NCBI RefSeq assembly: GCF_016907235.1
Contig: NZ_JAFBBO010000001.1
Span: 2,356,001 to 2,420,000, forward strand
Reading direction: 5' to 3'
Source: Oerskovia jenensis
GTDB taxonomy: Bacteria > Actinomycetota > Actinomycetes > Actinomycetales > Cellulomonadaceae
DNA: 64,000 nt
The notes under the pieces are model-generated. The model was not told the DNA's origin. It was given only the letters and a program-made list of their open reading frames with translations, and did no database searches. Positions 57,124-64,000 of the stretch are shown in pieces. Position numbers and translations under genes: made by a program. Within the stretch, counting starts at the first letter, position 1, and every line of letters starts with the position of its first letter.

Positions 57124-57765
57124 TCAGCTCGCGCGCTGCTGCCCGCTCATCGCGTGGATCGAGTCCATGACCTGCTCGGTGAGCTCACGGCGCGCCTGCG
57201 CGGGCTTGCCCGACGTGATCTGGCGTGCAGGCTCGATGGGAGCCCCGAACTCGACCGTCACACGGTGGATGCGCGGGATCCGCGACCCCACGGGTTGGAC
57301 CTTGTCGGTGCCCTTGATCGCGACGGGCACGATCGGGGCGTGGCCGGCGAGCGCGAGCCACGCGACGCCCGTGTGTCCCTTGTGGAGCTTGCCGTCGCGC
57401 GACCGCGTCCCCTCGGGGTAGATCCCGAACGCTCCACCACGGTTGAGCACCTCGAGCGCGTCCTCGAGCGAGCGCTGCCCGGCGCGCGGGTCGTCGCGCT
57501 GCACGGGGATGTGGCCGAGAGTCGTGAAGAACCAGCGGGAGATGCGGCCCTTGAGCCCCGTGCCCGTGAAGTACTCGGCCTTGGCGAGGAACGTGACGTG
57601 GCGCGGAGCGACGATGGGGATCAGGAGCGAGTCCACGAACGACAGGTGGTTGCTCGCCAGGATGACGGGCCCGCGGCGAGGGATGTTGTTGAGTCCGGTC
57701 ACCCGTGGCCTCAGCAGCGTGAAGGCCAGGAGCGACAGGATCAGCTTCAGCACCCGGTACGTCAT
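57124..57765 (-). CDS. plsC: 1-acyl-sn-glycerol-3-phosphate acyltransferase
   Basis: A 213-residue PlsC. An N-terminal hydrophobic segment (LKLILSLLAFTLLRP) anchors it to the membrane. The four acyltransferase blocks are ILASNHLSFVDSLL (His and Asp of H-x4-D, about 39-44), RDDPRAGQRSLEDALE, FGIYPEGTRSRDGKLHKGH (about 113-131) and APIVPVAIKGTDK. It transfers the second acyl chain in phosphatidate synthesis, or acts on a related acceptor. A second, more divergent acyltransferase is encoded at 28197-28811. ATG 57765 (MTYRVLKL) opens the family N terminus; the frame is open further upstream without similarity. Confidence 0.93.
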   Translation of the reverse strand: MTYRVLKLILSLLAFTLLRPRVTGLNNIPRRGPVILASNHLSFVDSLLIPIVAPRHVTFLAKAEYFTGTGLKGRISRWFFTTLGHIPVQRDDPRAGQRSLEDALEVLNRGGAFGIYPEGTRSRDGKLHKGHTGVAWLALAGHAPIVPVAIKGTDKVQPVGSRIPRIHRVTVEFGAPIEPARQITSGKPAQARRELTEQVMDSIHAMSGQQRAS

Positions 57766-57957
57766 CCGTACATTGTGCACCGACGTGCAGCCGGGCCCGA
57801 CGGCGGGGCCCCGGTCTACGCGCACGACCCTGCGGAAGAGCCCAGTTCGCCGGGGAGAACCCAGGCCCGTGCACGGATGTTCACGCACGGTGGTTCGTTG
57901 CGCACGGCCTCTGCGACCGTGCGGGCCGTCGCCCGGCCCGCCTGTCACGAGACCGGC

Positions 57958-59559
57958 TCACCCGAAGCGCAGGATCCGCGGCCCGTCGACCGCGAGGAGC
58001 CTCCCGCCGACCGCGACGAAGCCGTAGGGGTCGACGGTGAGCGGCTCCTCCCATCGCGTGCTGCCGTCGGCCAGGTCGATCGAGGACCATCGCGCCCCGG
58101 AACCCGGCTGCGTCCCCAGCACGACGGTCAGCGACCCGTGTCCCGCGAAGACCGCGGACACGTCGCTGCTCGACGACCCGCCGCGCTCCGAGGCCCGCCA
58201 CGTCCACAGCTCCTCACCCGTGACGTTGTCGATCGCCACGGCCCCGGGGAAGGTGGCGACGACGGTCATGTCCCGTGTCGTGAGCAGGACCTGCGCGGTG
58301 TACCGCGGGAAGGCCCAGACCTCGTGCCCGTCCTCGGCGAGGGCGGCGAGCCCGGAGCCCGGCCGGACGAACAGCAGAGGTGGCGCGGTGCCGTCCGTGG
58401 CGAGCGGCTCGAGGACCTCGCTCACGCCGCGCAGGAGCACCTCGCCCTCCGCGTCCAGGACGTCCGCCCCCACCCCGTCGCTCGCCGTCCTGGTGAACCG
58501 GCCGTCGGCCAGGCCCTCGACGTACGCGTCGTCCCCGGACGACAGCACGTCTCCCCCCGGAGAGAACGTGGCACCCACCCGGCATCCCCCGACCGAGATC
58601 GCGCCCGCCAGGTCGTAGAAGTACACGGACTCCCGGTCGTCGACCATCGCGCCGTTCCAGGAGGTCTCGCAGGTCCCGTCGCCCCCGGTGTCCTCGACCG
58701 GGACGAGGTGCGTCCAGCGCACGTCTCCGGTGCGCGCGTCCTCGACGGTGACGACGAGCCCCCGGTCCTCCCGGATCGCCCTCACGACGTCGCCGTCCGT
58801 GAGCACCTCCGCGTGGCCGCGGGAGACGTCGAGCGCCCGCTCGGAGAGCGTCCTGCCGTCCAGCCCGAGCACGGAGACCGTCGTCGGCGGCCTGGTGGGG
58901 TGCGACGGCACGAGCTCTTCCAGGCTCCCGCCGCTGAGGCACGTGATGGTCGACAGGGCTGCGGCCTCGCCGGAGCGCGCGACGAAGGCGCCGCAACGGC
59001 TCCGTCCGAGGTCCGCCCGCCGCCAGACCTCCTCTCCCGACGTCAGGTCGTGGGCGACCAGCTCTCCGTCGCCCGCCACCAGGAGGCGGTCGCCGGCCAG
59101 CCTCGTCCAGGCCTCGCCGGTGTCGATGCTCCAGACCTCGTCGGGCGGCTGCGTCAGCCCGACGACCCCGCCAGGAGCGGCCCGCAACAACGCCTCTGCC
59201 TGTCGAGTGCGGACGACGTCGACGAGGGTCAGGCCGCCGAGCACGAGCACCAGCCCGGCCGCGACGCCCCCGACGAGCAGGCGCCGCCGCTTCCGGACCC
59301 CGGGCGCGATGAGCCCGCCCCCAGGGTCCGAACCGTCGCGAACCGGATCCGCCGCCACCTGCTCGTCCGGGGCGCCGGGGGCGGCGTCCGCTGCCGGTCG
59401 CGCCACGTCGTCGGGCAGGGATGTGCCGTGGTCTCCCAGGCGGTCGCCGGGCAGGCCCGGTGTCCCCTGCCTCGGTCCCCGCTGGTCGTCGACGTCGTCC
59501 AGGTCGTCGACCGCATCGAAGGCGATCTGGCGGGGTTGCTCTCGTCGGCGAAAGGGCAC
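57958..59559 (-). CDS. Membrane-anchored PQQ-like beta-propeller protein
   Basis: A 533-residue protein: an Asp/Pro-rich cytoplasmic head, a basic RKRRR patch and one membrane helix (LLVGGVAAGLVLVLGGLTLV, about 93-112), then a beta-propeller of about 400 residues outside the membrane. Propeller blades show the PQQ-repeat pattern (GELVAHDLTSGEEVWR, VTVEDARTGDVRWTH, VAIDNVTGEELWTW, SIDLADGSTRWEEP). Such proteins often act as scaffolds or binding platforms and need not bind PQQ. The start is GTG 59559, 6 nt from a TAGGCT -10 box, so it is leaderless; the start codon lies within the terminator hairpin of the preceding gene. Confidence 0.82.
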   Translation of the reverse strand: MPFRRREQPRQIAFDAVDDLDDVDDQRGPRQGTPGLPGDRLGDHGTSLPDDVARPAADAAPGAPDEQVAADPVRDGSDPGGGLIAPGVRKRRRLLVGGVAAGLVLVLGGLTLVDVVRTRQAEALLRAAPGGVVGLTQPPDEVWSIDTGEAWTRLAGDRLLVAGDGELVAHDLTSGEEVWRRADLGRSRCGAFVARSGEAAALSTITCLSGGSLEELVPSHPTRPPTTVSVLGLDGRTLSERALDVSRGHAEVLTDGDVVRAIREDRGLVVTVEDARTGDVRWTHLVPVEDTGGDGTCETSWNGAMVDDRESVYFYDLAGAISVGGCRVGATFSPGGDVLSSGDDAYVEGLADGRFTRTASDGVGADVLDAEGEVLLRGVSEVLEPLATDGTAPPLLFVRPGSGLAALAEDGHEVWAFPRYTAQVLLTTRDMTVVATFPGAVAIDNVTGEELWTWRASERGGSSSSDVSAVFAGHGSLTVVLGTQPGSGARWSSIDLADGSTRWEEPLTVDPYGFVAVGGRLLAVDGPRILRFG

Positions 59560-59587
59560 GCCCGGAGCCTAGCGGCCGGGCGTGCCC
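59554..59587 (-). terminator. Terminator hairpin of the NYN gene overlapping the next promoter and start
   Basis: A perfect 12-bp stem (59554-59565 with 59576-59587, GGGCACGCCCGG) and a 10-nt loop, followed on the minus strand by a short T run. It lies 16 nt after the NYN-LOTUS stop. Confidence 0.7.
59566..59571 (-). promoter_or_regulatory. Leaderless -10 element TAGGCT in the terminator loop
   Basis: TAGGCT (minus strand) fills the hairpin loop and ends 6 nt before the GTG start of the beta-propeller gene. Confidence 0.5.
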
Positions 59588-59602
59588 TCACGGGACGGAG
59601 GT

Positions 59603-60823
59603 TCAGCGCGTCGCGACCGACACGAGGTAGTCGTCGGCGTCGTCGTCCCAGCGCAGGTCGATCGCGCCCGCGGTCTGCGCGGCCTTGCAGAACTGGAGGA
59701 AGCTGCGGTAGCCGAGCGCCTTCTCGCTGAAGTCGGGGCGCTTCTTGCGGAGCTGGTTCTTGAGGCCGGACAGGGGCACCGAGTCGCCCTGCTCGCCCAC
59801 GACCGTGCGCAGCAGCGCGAAGTCGTCCCCGGCGTGCCCGCGCTCGGGCAGCGAGACCTCGGGGTCGCCCGTCGCGGGGCCCGCGCTGAGCTGTACGACG
59901 CCGCGCTCCTCGAGGTAGCGCAGGAACTCGCCGAAGTTGCGGAAGCCGTAGTCGGCCTCGCTGAAGGTGGGGTCCTTGCGGAGCAGCGTGCGCTTGAGCG
60001 TCGAGGCGACGACGGCCCCGCTCGACGAGCTCGACAGGTCCGCGAGGGTCTGCGCGACGAGGACCGCGAGGTCCTCGTCCTCGGAGGCCGAGGAGGCCCC
60101 GTGCCCGACGGCGGACTCGAGCTCGGCCTCGACGTCCAGCGGGACGGAGGTCGGCTCGGGCGCGCTCTCGGCGGTCGGTGCCGTGGCGTCGGCGGCCGGG
60201 GGCGGGGTCACGGCCTCGGGCGCAGGAACGGCTGCGGCCTTGCCCGAGGAGCCCGAGGAGCCCGTGGAGCGGCCGTACGACTTGCGGGTCCCGCTCCGGT
60301 TCGAGCTGTTCGAGGAGCGCTTGCGCTCGACGGGCTCGTCCGGGATCTCGACGCCCTCGAGGCGGTCGTAGAAGAGGAACTCGTCGCACGCCGCCGGCAG
60401 CAGCTTGGACGTCGAGTTCTCGACGCCGATCCCGATGACGCGCTTGTTGAGCTCACGCAGCTTGTGCACGAGGGGGGAGAAGTCGCTGTCGCCCGTACAC
60501 ATGACGAAGGTAGAGATGTACTCACGCTCGAAGGCCATCTCGATCGCGTCGACGACCATCTTGATGTCGGCCGCGTTCTTGCGCGAGGCCCCCATGCGCT
60601 GGGGCATCTCGATGAGCTCGACCTGGTGACGGGTCAGGGAGCGGCGGTCCTCGTCGAAGTACGACCAGTCGGCGTAGGCACGGCGGACGACGACACGGCC
60701 GCGCGCGGCCAACGCGTCGGCGATCGGCTTGAAGTCGAAGGTCATCCCGCCCAGGTGGTCGCGCGCGCCCAGCGCGAGGTTGTCGTAGTCGAGGAAGACG
60801 GCCAGACGTTCTTCGGTGTCCAT
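59603..60823 (-). CDS. NYN-domain ribonuclease with two LOTUS (OST-HTH) domains
   Basis: A 406-residue protein. Residues about 1-165 form a NYN/LabA PIN-like nuclease domain with acidic metal ligands in AVFLDYDNLAL (Asp 10 and 12 region), AADIKMVVDAIEMAF and VMCTGDSDFSPLVHKLRE. A Ser/Gly/Ala linker leads to two LOTUS domains at about 265-330 (GAVVASTLKRTLLRKDPTF, YGFRNFGEFLRYLEERGVV) and about 345-400 (VPLSGLKNQLRKKRPDF, YRSFLQFCKAAQTAGAI). LOTUS domains bind RNA, including G-quadruplexes, in eukaryotic germ-granule proteins. A structured-RNA nuclease is the likely role. ATG 60823 gives MDTEERLAVFLDYDN. Confidence 0.88.
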   Translation of the reverse strand: MDTEERLAVFLDYDNLALGARDHLGGMTFDFKPIADALAARGRVVVRRAYADWSYFDEDRRSLTRHQVELIEMPQRMGASRKNAADIKMVVDAIEMAFEREYISTFVMCTGDSDFSPLVHKLRELNKRVIGIGVENSTSKLLPAACDEFLFYDRLEGVEIPDEPVERKRSSNSSNRSGTRKSYGRSTGSSGSSGKAAAVPAPEAVTPPPAADATAPTAESAPEPTSVPLDVEAELESAVGHGASSASEDEDLAVLVAQTLADLSSSSSGAVVASTLKRTLLRKDPTFSEADYGFRNFGEFLRYLEERGVVQLSAGPATGDPEVSLPERGHAGDDFALLRTVVGEQGDSVPLSGLKNQLRKKRPDFSEKALGYRSFLQFCKAAQTAGAIDLRWDDDADDYLVSVATR

Positions 60824-61065
60824 ATCCGCCAGGGTATTGCCCGCGTCGTCCGAACGCCCATCCGCCGCGGCGACCAGCCCGTATGTCACAGGCCGCTGGG
60901 CGGGAGACGGGCGTAGGTTGTAAGGACACCGGTCGGCCCGACGAAGGGTCCGCCGGGGCGCGCGCACACCGCGAGACGAGTCGACTCCCCGACGCCAGAC
61001 CCTTCCGTCTCACGCTTCGAGCAGATACTGGCTCGCATCATGGATTCCCCCTACGATCGTCACCA
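60824..61065. other. Divergent intergenic region between the NYN gene and the met operon
   Basis: About 240 bp holding the promoters for the leftward NYN gene and the rightward methionine operon. I see no gene. A possible -10 for the met operon is TATACTG-like within GCAGATACTGG (61021-61031), about 40 nt before the riboswitch; no operator stands out. Confidence 0.4.
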
Positions 61066-61162
61066 CCATCCAGAGCGGTCGAGAGTCCTGGCTCGTTGAC
61101 ACCGCAGCAACCCCCCAACGGAAGCCTCCCGCGGGTACGGGTGCTACAGCCAGGTTCGATGG
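61066..61162 (+). promoter_or_regulatory. SAM-I (S-box) riboswitch
   Basis: The conserved S-box blocks appear in order: P1 CCATC (61066-61070) with GATGG (61158-61162); AGAG then P2 GCGGT (61075-61079) with ACCGC (61101-61105); the CTGGCT segment (61088-61093) pairing with AGCCAG (61148-61153); the invariant GCAGCAACC; and GGGTGCTAC before P1 closes. SAM-I riboswitches bind S-adenosylmethionine and shut off methionine genes. Just downstream GGAGCG (61161-61166) is the ribosome site of a leader ORF, so P1 closure would hide it and control would be translational. No terminator hairpin with a T run follows. Confidence 0.9.
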
Positions 61163-61170
61163 AGCGATTC

Positions 61171-61281
61171 ATGACCGAGGCATCCTTCTGCGCAACCCCG
61201 CACCGTACCGGGGTCCCGCGCACCACCCGTTCGGCCTTCGTGGCCACCGTCGGCACGCCCCTCCCGGCGGTCGCACGATGA
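61171..61281 (+). CDS. 36-codon leader ORF coupled to metF
   Basis: ATG 61171, placed 4 nt after GGAGCG, opens MTEASFCATPHRTGVPRTTR, continuing to PLPAVAR. Its TGA overlaps the metF ATG (ATGA). metF has no ribosome site of its own, so its translation probably depends on ribosomes finishing this leader, whose own ribosome site is next to the riboswitch P1 helix. The peptide is basic, Thr/Arg-rich and has no membrane segment. It may be a pure coupling device or a functional small protein; the codon usage is as GC-rich as the real genes around it. Confidence 0.65.
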   Translation: MTEASFCATPHRTGVPRTTRSAFVATVGTPLPAVAR

Positions 61282-62327
61282 GCATCGTCGACCTGGGGCA
61301 CTTCGGGCACGAGGCACCGCGACCCACGGTGTCGTTCGAGCTCATGCCCCCGCGCCGCCCCGACGCCGCCCCCAAGTTCTGGGAGACGGCGCGGCGGCTC
61401 GTCGCGACGTCCCCGGACTTCGTGTCGGTCACGTACGGCGCGGCCGGCACGGACCGCGAGACCTCGCGCCGCGTCATCAGCCAGCTCCTGCACGGCACGC
61501 CCGTGCTGCCCATCGCGCACCTGACCTGCGTGGGCGCCTCGCGCGAGGACGTCGAGGACGTCATCACGGACTTCCTCGACGCCGGTGTGCGCAGCTTCCT
61601 CGCCCTGCGCGGGGACCCTCCGCGCGACCAGCCCGACTGGCGCCCCGCCGAGGACGGCGTGCGGTCCAGCACCGAGCTCGTGGCCCTGCTGCGCGAGGTC
61701 GAGGCCGCGCGCTGCGCCGCGAGCCCGAGCGTCGCGCTGCGCGGCGCGGCCCGCCCCCTGACCATCGCGGTCGCGACGTTCCCCGACGGGAACCTCGCCG
61801 CGGGCACGAGCCGCACCCAGGAGGTGCGCCGCCTCTGGCAGAAGCAGCAGGCCGGAGCGGACTTCGCGATCACGCAGCTCTTCTACGAGGCGTCGTCCTA
61901 CATCGACTTCGTCGCCGAGGCGCGCGCCGCCGGGGTGACCATCCCGATCCTCGCGGGCCTGCTGCCCATGACGGACCCGGCCCGCCTCGCACGCGTCGAG
62001 GAGCTCACTGGCGTCCCGGCACCGCGCCGCGTCGTCGAGGCCCTCGAGGCCGAGCAGGACCCGGACGCACGCCACAGGCTGGGTATCCGGCACTCGGTCG
62101 AGCTCGCGCGCCAGGTCCTCGCGGCCGGCGCGCCCGGCCTCCACATCTACACGTTCAACAAGCACCAAGCCGCTCTAGACCTGCTCGAGGGAGTCAACCT
62201 CGGCGGTGGGGTAGCGGGGGACGCGAGCAGCGTCTCGTCCCGCACCCCCGACCTGGCCAGCGGGCCGTGGGTCTCCGGCACTCCCCTTCCCTCCGCCGAG
62301 CCCGCCCTGGGCGGGCCCTCGGTCTGA
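61278..62327 (+). CDS. metF: 5,10-methylenetetrahydrofolate reductase
   Basis: A 349-residue FAD-dependent MTHFR that makes 5-methyl-THF, the methyl donor for methionine. Diagnostic blocks: VSFELMPPRRPDAAP (about 18-32, with the catalytic Glu), DFVSVTYGAAGTDR, PIAHLTCVG, FLALRGDPP (about 113-121), the QKQQAGADFAITQLFYE folate-binding segment and GLHIYTFNKHQAAL near the C terminus. Residues after about 305 are a variable Gly/Ser/Pro tail. It is translationally coupled to the leader ORF and followed after 20 nt by metE, so the operon supplies the methyl group and then uses it. Confidence 0.95.
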   Translation: MSIVDLGHFGHEAPRPTVSFELMPPRRPDAAPKFWETARRLVATSPDFVSVTYGAAGTDRETSRRVISQLLHGTPVLPIAHLTCVGASREDVEDVITDFLDAGVRSFLALRGDPPRDQPDWRPAEDGVRSSTELVALLREVEAARCAASPSVALRGAARPLTIAVATFPDGNLAAGTSRTQEVRRLWQKQQAGADFAITQLFYEASSYIDFVAEARAAGVTIPILAGLLPMTDPARLARVEELTGVPAPRRVVEALEAEQDPDARHRLGIRHSVELARQVLAAGAPGLHIYTFNKHQAALDLLEGVNLGGGVAGDASSVSSRTPDLASGPWVSGTPLPSAEPALGGPSV

Positions 62328-62347
62328 CCAGTTCAGAGGTAATCACC

Positions 62348-64000
62348 ATGAGTGCACCCACGTTCCCCTCCGGTTCCGTCCTCGGCTACCCCCGCATCGG
62401 CCCGCGCCGCGAGCTCAAGAAGGCCGTCGAGTCCTTCTGGGCCGGGCGCTCCACGGCCGACGAGCTCGAGGCCACGGCCTCGGCGCTGCGCGTCGCGGCC
62501 GCCCAGCGTCTCGTCGACCTGGGCCTCGACGCCTCGTCGGGCGCCGTGCCCGGCTCGTTCTCGTACTACGACCAGGTGCTCGACGTCGTCGCTCTCCTCG
62601 GGGCGGTCCCGTCGCGCTTCGCGTCGCTCACCGACGAGAAGGGCGCGCTGGACCTCGCGGGCTACTTCACGGTCGCGCGCGGCGCCGGTGAGGACGCCCC
62701 GCTCGAGATGACCAAGTGGTTCGACACGAACTACCACTACCTGGTCCCCGAGATCAGCGAGTCCACACCGTTCCGCTTCGCGGACGACCGCATCGTGCGC
62801 CAGTTCGTCGAAGCCAAGGACGCGGGCGTCGTGACCCGGCCCGTCGTCGTCGGGCCCGTCACGTTCCTCGCGCTGTCCAAGGCCGCCGACGACAGCGCGT
62901 CCGGCTTCAGCCCGCTCTCGCGCCTCGCGGACGTCCTGCCCGTGTACGTCGAGCTGCTGCGCGCCCTGGCCGCAGCCGGTGCACCGTGGGTGCAGCTCGA
63001 CGAGCCCGCGCTCGTGTCCGACTCGATCGACCTCCCGGCCGCCGAGGTCCACGCCGCGATCACCGAGGCGTACCGGGTCCTCGCGACCGACCTCGCGGTG
63101 GGCACCGAACGCCCCGCCCTCCTCGTCGGCGCGCCGTTCGGCGGGCTCCAGGGAGAGCACGACGGCCTCACGCTCCTGGCCGCCACCGACGTCGAGGCGA
63201 TCTCGCTCGATCTCGTCAAGGGAGCCGTTCCGGCGGGCCCTGTCGCAGGCTTGGAGACCAAGACCGTCGTCGCGGGTGTGATCGACGGCCACAACGTCTG
63301 GCGTGCCGACCTCGCGGCGAAGCTCGACCTGGTCGAGGGGCTGTCCGGGCTGGGTGCGGGCGCCGTCGTCGTCGGCACCTCGACCTCGCTCCTGCACGTC
63401 CCGCACGACGTCGAGGACGAGGACTGGACGAACGGCTCGATCGACCCCCGCCTGCGTGACTGGCTCGCGTTCGCGGACCAGAAGGTCGGCGAGGTCGCGA
63501 TCCTCGCCCGGGCGCTGACCGAGGGTCGTGACGCGGTCGCCGACCAGATCGAGGCGTCCCGCGCCGCGGTCGCCTCGCGCGCGGTGGCGAGCGGCGTCGT
63601 CGTGCCTGCGGTGCGCGAGCGTGCCGCAGCCCTGACCGAGGGCGACTTCTCGCGCGGCGACTACGCCGAGCGCGCGGCCGCCCAGCAGGCCAAGCTGAAC
63701 CTCCCGCTGCTGCCGACCACGACCATCGGGTCGTTCCCGCAGACCCCGGAGATCCGCCGCGCCCGCGCGCTCAACGTCAAGGGCGAGCTGTCCGACGCGG
63801 ACTACACGACCGCGATGCAGGACGAGATCCGCCGCGTCGTCGAGCTCCAGGAGCAGATCGGCCTGGACGTCCTGGTGCACGGCGAGCCCGAGCGCAACGA
63901 CATGGTCCAGTACTTCGCGGAGAACCTCGACGGGTTCGCCGTCACCGCGAACGGCTGGGTCCAGTCCTACGGCTCGCGCTGCGTGCGCCCGCCGATCCTG
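62348..64000 (+). CDS. metE: Cobalamin-independent methionine synthase (3' partial)
   Basis: The first 551 codons of MetE, the B12-independent enzyme that moves the methyl group from 5-methyl-THF-Glu3 to homocysteine. The N-terminal barrel opens with GYPRIGPRRELKKAVESFW, then SYYDQVLDVVALLGAVPSRF and MTKWFDTNYHYLVPEI. The C-terminal barrel begins with LPTTTIGSFPQTPEIRRAR (about 455-475), then VHGEPERNDMVQYFAENLDG and YGSRCVRPPI at the window edge. Zinc ligands (a His and two Cys later in the family) lie beyond the window. ATG 62348 follows AGAGGTAATCACC. SAM control of the operon reaches this gene. Confidence 0.95.
   Translation, partial: MSAPTFPSGSVLGYPRIGPRRELKKAVESFWAGRSTADELEATASALRVAAAQRLVDLGLDASSGAVPGSFSYYDQVLDVVALLGAVPSRFASLTDEKGALDLAGYFTVARGAGEDAPLEMTKWFDTNYHYLVPEISESTPFRFADDRIVRQFVEAKDAGVVTRPVVVGPVTFLALSKAADDSASGFSPLSRLADVLPVYVELLRALAAAGAPWVQLDEPALVSDSIDLPAAEVHAAITEAYRVLATDLAVGTERPALLVGAPFGGLQGEHDGLTLLAATDVEAISLDLVKGAVPAGPVAGLETKTVVAGVIDGHNVWRADLAAKLDLVEGLSGLGAGAVVVGTSTSLLHVPHDVEDEDWTNGSIDPRLRDWLAFADQKVGEVAILARALTEGRDAVADQIEASRAAVASRAVASGVVVPAVRERAAALTEGDFSRGDYAERAAAQQAKLNLPLLPTTTIGSFPQTPEIRRARALNVKGELSDADYTTAMQDEIRRVVELQEQIGLDVLVHGEPERNDMVQYFAENLDGFAVTANGWVQSYGSRCVRPPIL

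Noticed and set aside
56932-59730. A 932-codon plus-strand frame across plsC and the beta-propeller gene
   Set aside because: Arg/Pro/Gly-rich shadow of two clear minus-strand genes, with no recognisable motif.
62333-63880. A minus-strand frame opposite metE
   Set aside because: The plus strand carries an unmistakable MetE sequence. The antisense frame has shadow composition.
1-64000. tRNA, rRNA, CRISPR arrays, IS transposases, phage genes
   Set aside because: I looked for T-loop GTTCGAATC-type sequence, regular spacer arrays and integrase or transposase motifs and found none.

Overview
The window is GC-rich throughout (third codon positions nearly all G or C) with short intergenic gaps, frequent 1-4 nt ATGA/TGATG overlaps, leaderless-looking promoters (TANNNT 6-7 nt before the start codon), a paired ECF sigma factor and CU044_5270-type protein, F420-type LLM oxidoreductase, 7Fe ferredoxin and Fe/Mn superoxide dismutase. 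This fits a high-GC actinobacterium, most likely Micrococcales (Cellulomonas/Oerskovia/Cellulosimicrobium-like). The taxonomic guess is inference from gene content, not a database result. The region is chromosomal housekeeping and accessory sequence. I see no prophage, plasmid, IS transposase, CRISPR array, rRNA or tRNA gene.

Layout. 1-7.6 kb: 3' end of an ABC exporter, an AlkZ/AlkX-like winged-helix protein, an LmeA-like lipid-binding protein, an LLM oxidoreductase, a Bcr/CflA exporter, a VOC protein and a type-5 uracil-DNA glycosylase. 7.6-13.3 kb: sbcCD, a STAS anti-sigma antagonist and a YbaK deacylase. 13.5-19 kb: a PrsW-like protease operon, an ABC-F ATPase and a sigma/CU044_5270 pair. 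19-32.3 kb: an M15 peptidase, two related small coiled-coil exported proteins, a kinase-fold protein, DoxX, a GAF histidine kinase facing a DevR-like regulator with a MazF-like ORF between them, a PAP2-diacylglycerol kinase fusion, an acyltransferase, a cyclase and a DUF427 protein. 32.4-42.3 kb: a very large HrpA helicase and two exported ChW-repeat paralogs. 42.4-55.6 kb: an SDR, a macrodomain protein, a 700-residue heptad-repeat membrane protein, a membrane protein/regulator pair, Tag, SdaA, a NarL-type two-component pair, an App1-like phosphatase and membrane proteins. 55.7-64 kb: ferredoxin, superoxide dismutase behind a MerR/SoxR-type promoter, PlsC, a beta-propeller protein, a NYN-LOTUS protein, then a SAM-I riboswitch, a short leader ORF, metF and metE (running off the end).

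Functional themes: DNA repair (AlkZ-like, UDG, SbcCD, Tag), envelope and lipid work (LmeA-like, PAP2-DAGK, two acyltransferases, App1, M15, ChW proteins), signalling (two two-component systems, one ECF sigma, one STAS) and methionine synthesis under SAM control.

The most unusual signal is a 44-bp element with inverted ends (about TTGTCAGA...TCTGACAA). It sits inside three coding regions, once in the ABC-F gene and twice in hrpA, always read in the same frame and ending in the peptide HAGSD(N/K). It looks like a mobile palindromic element that inserts in frame into proteins, comparable in behaviour to Rickettsia palindromic elements. Other structured DNA includes two classes of palindromic intergenic repeat, a family of strong bidirectional terminators, two operator-like palindromes before the heptad-repeat gene, and a 97-bp perfectly identical stretch shared by the two ChW paralogs.
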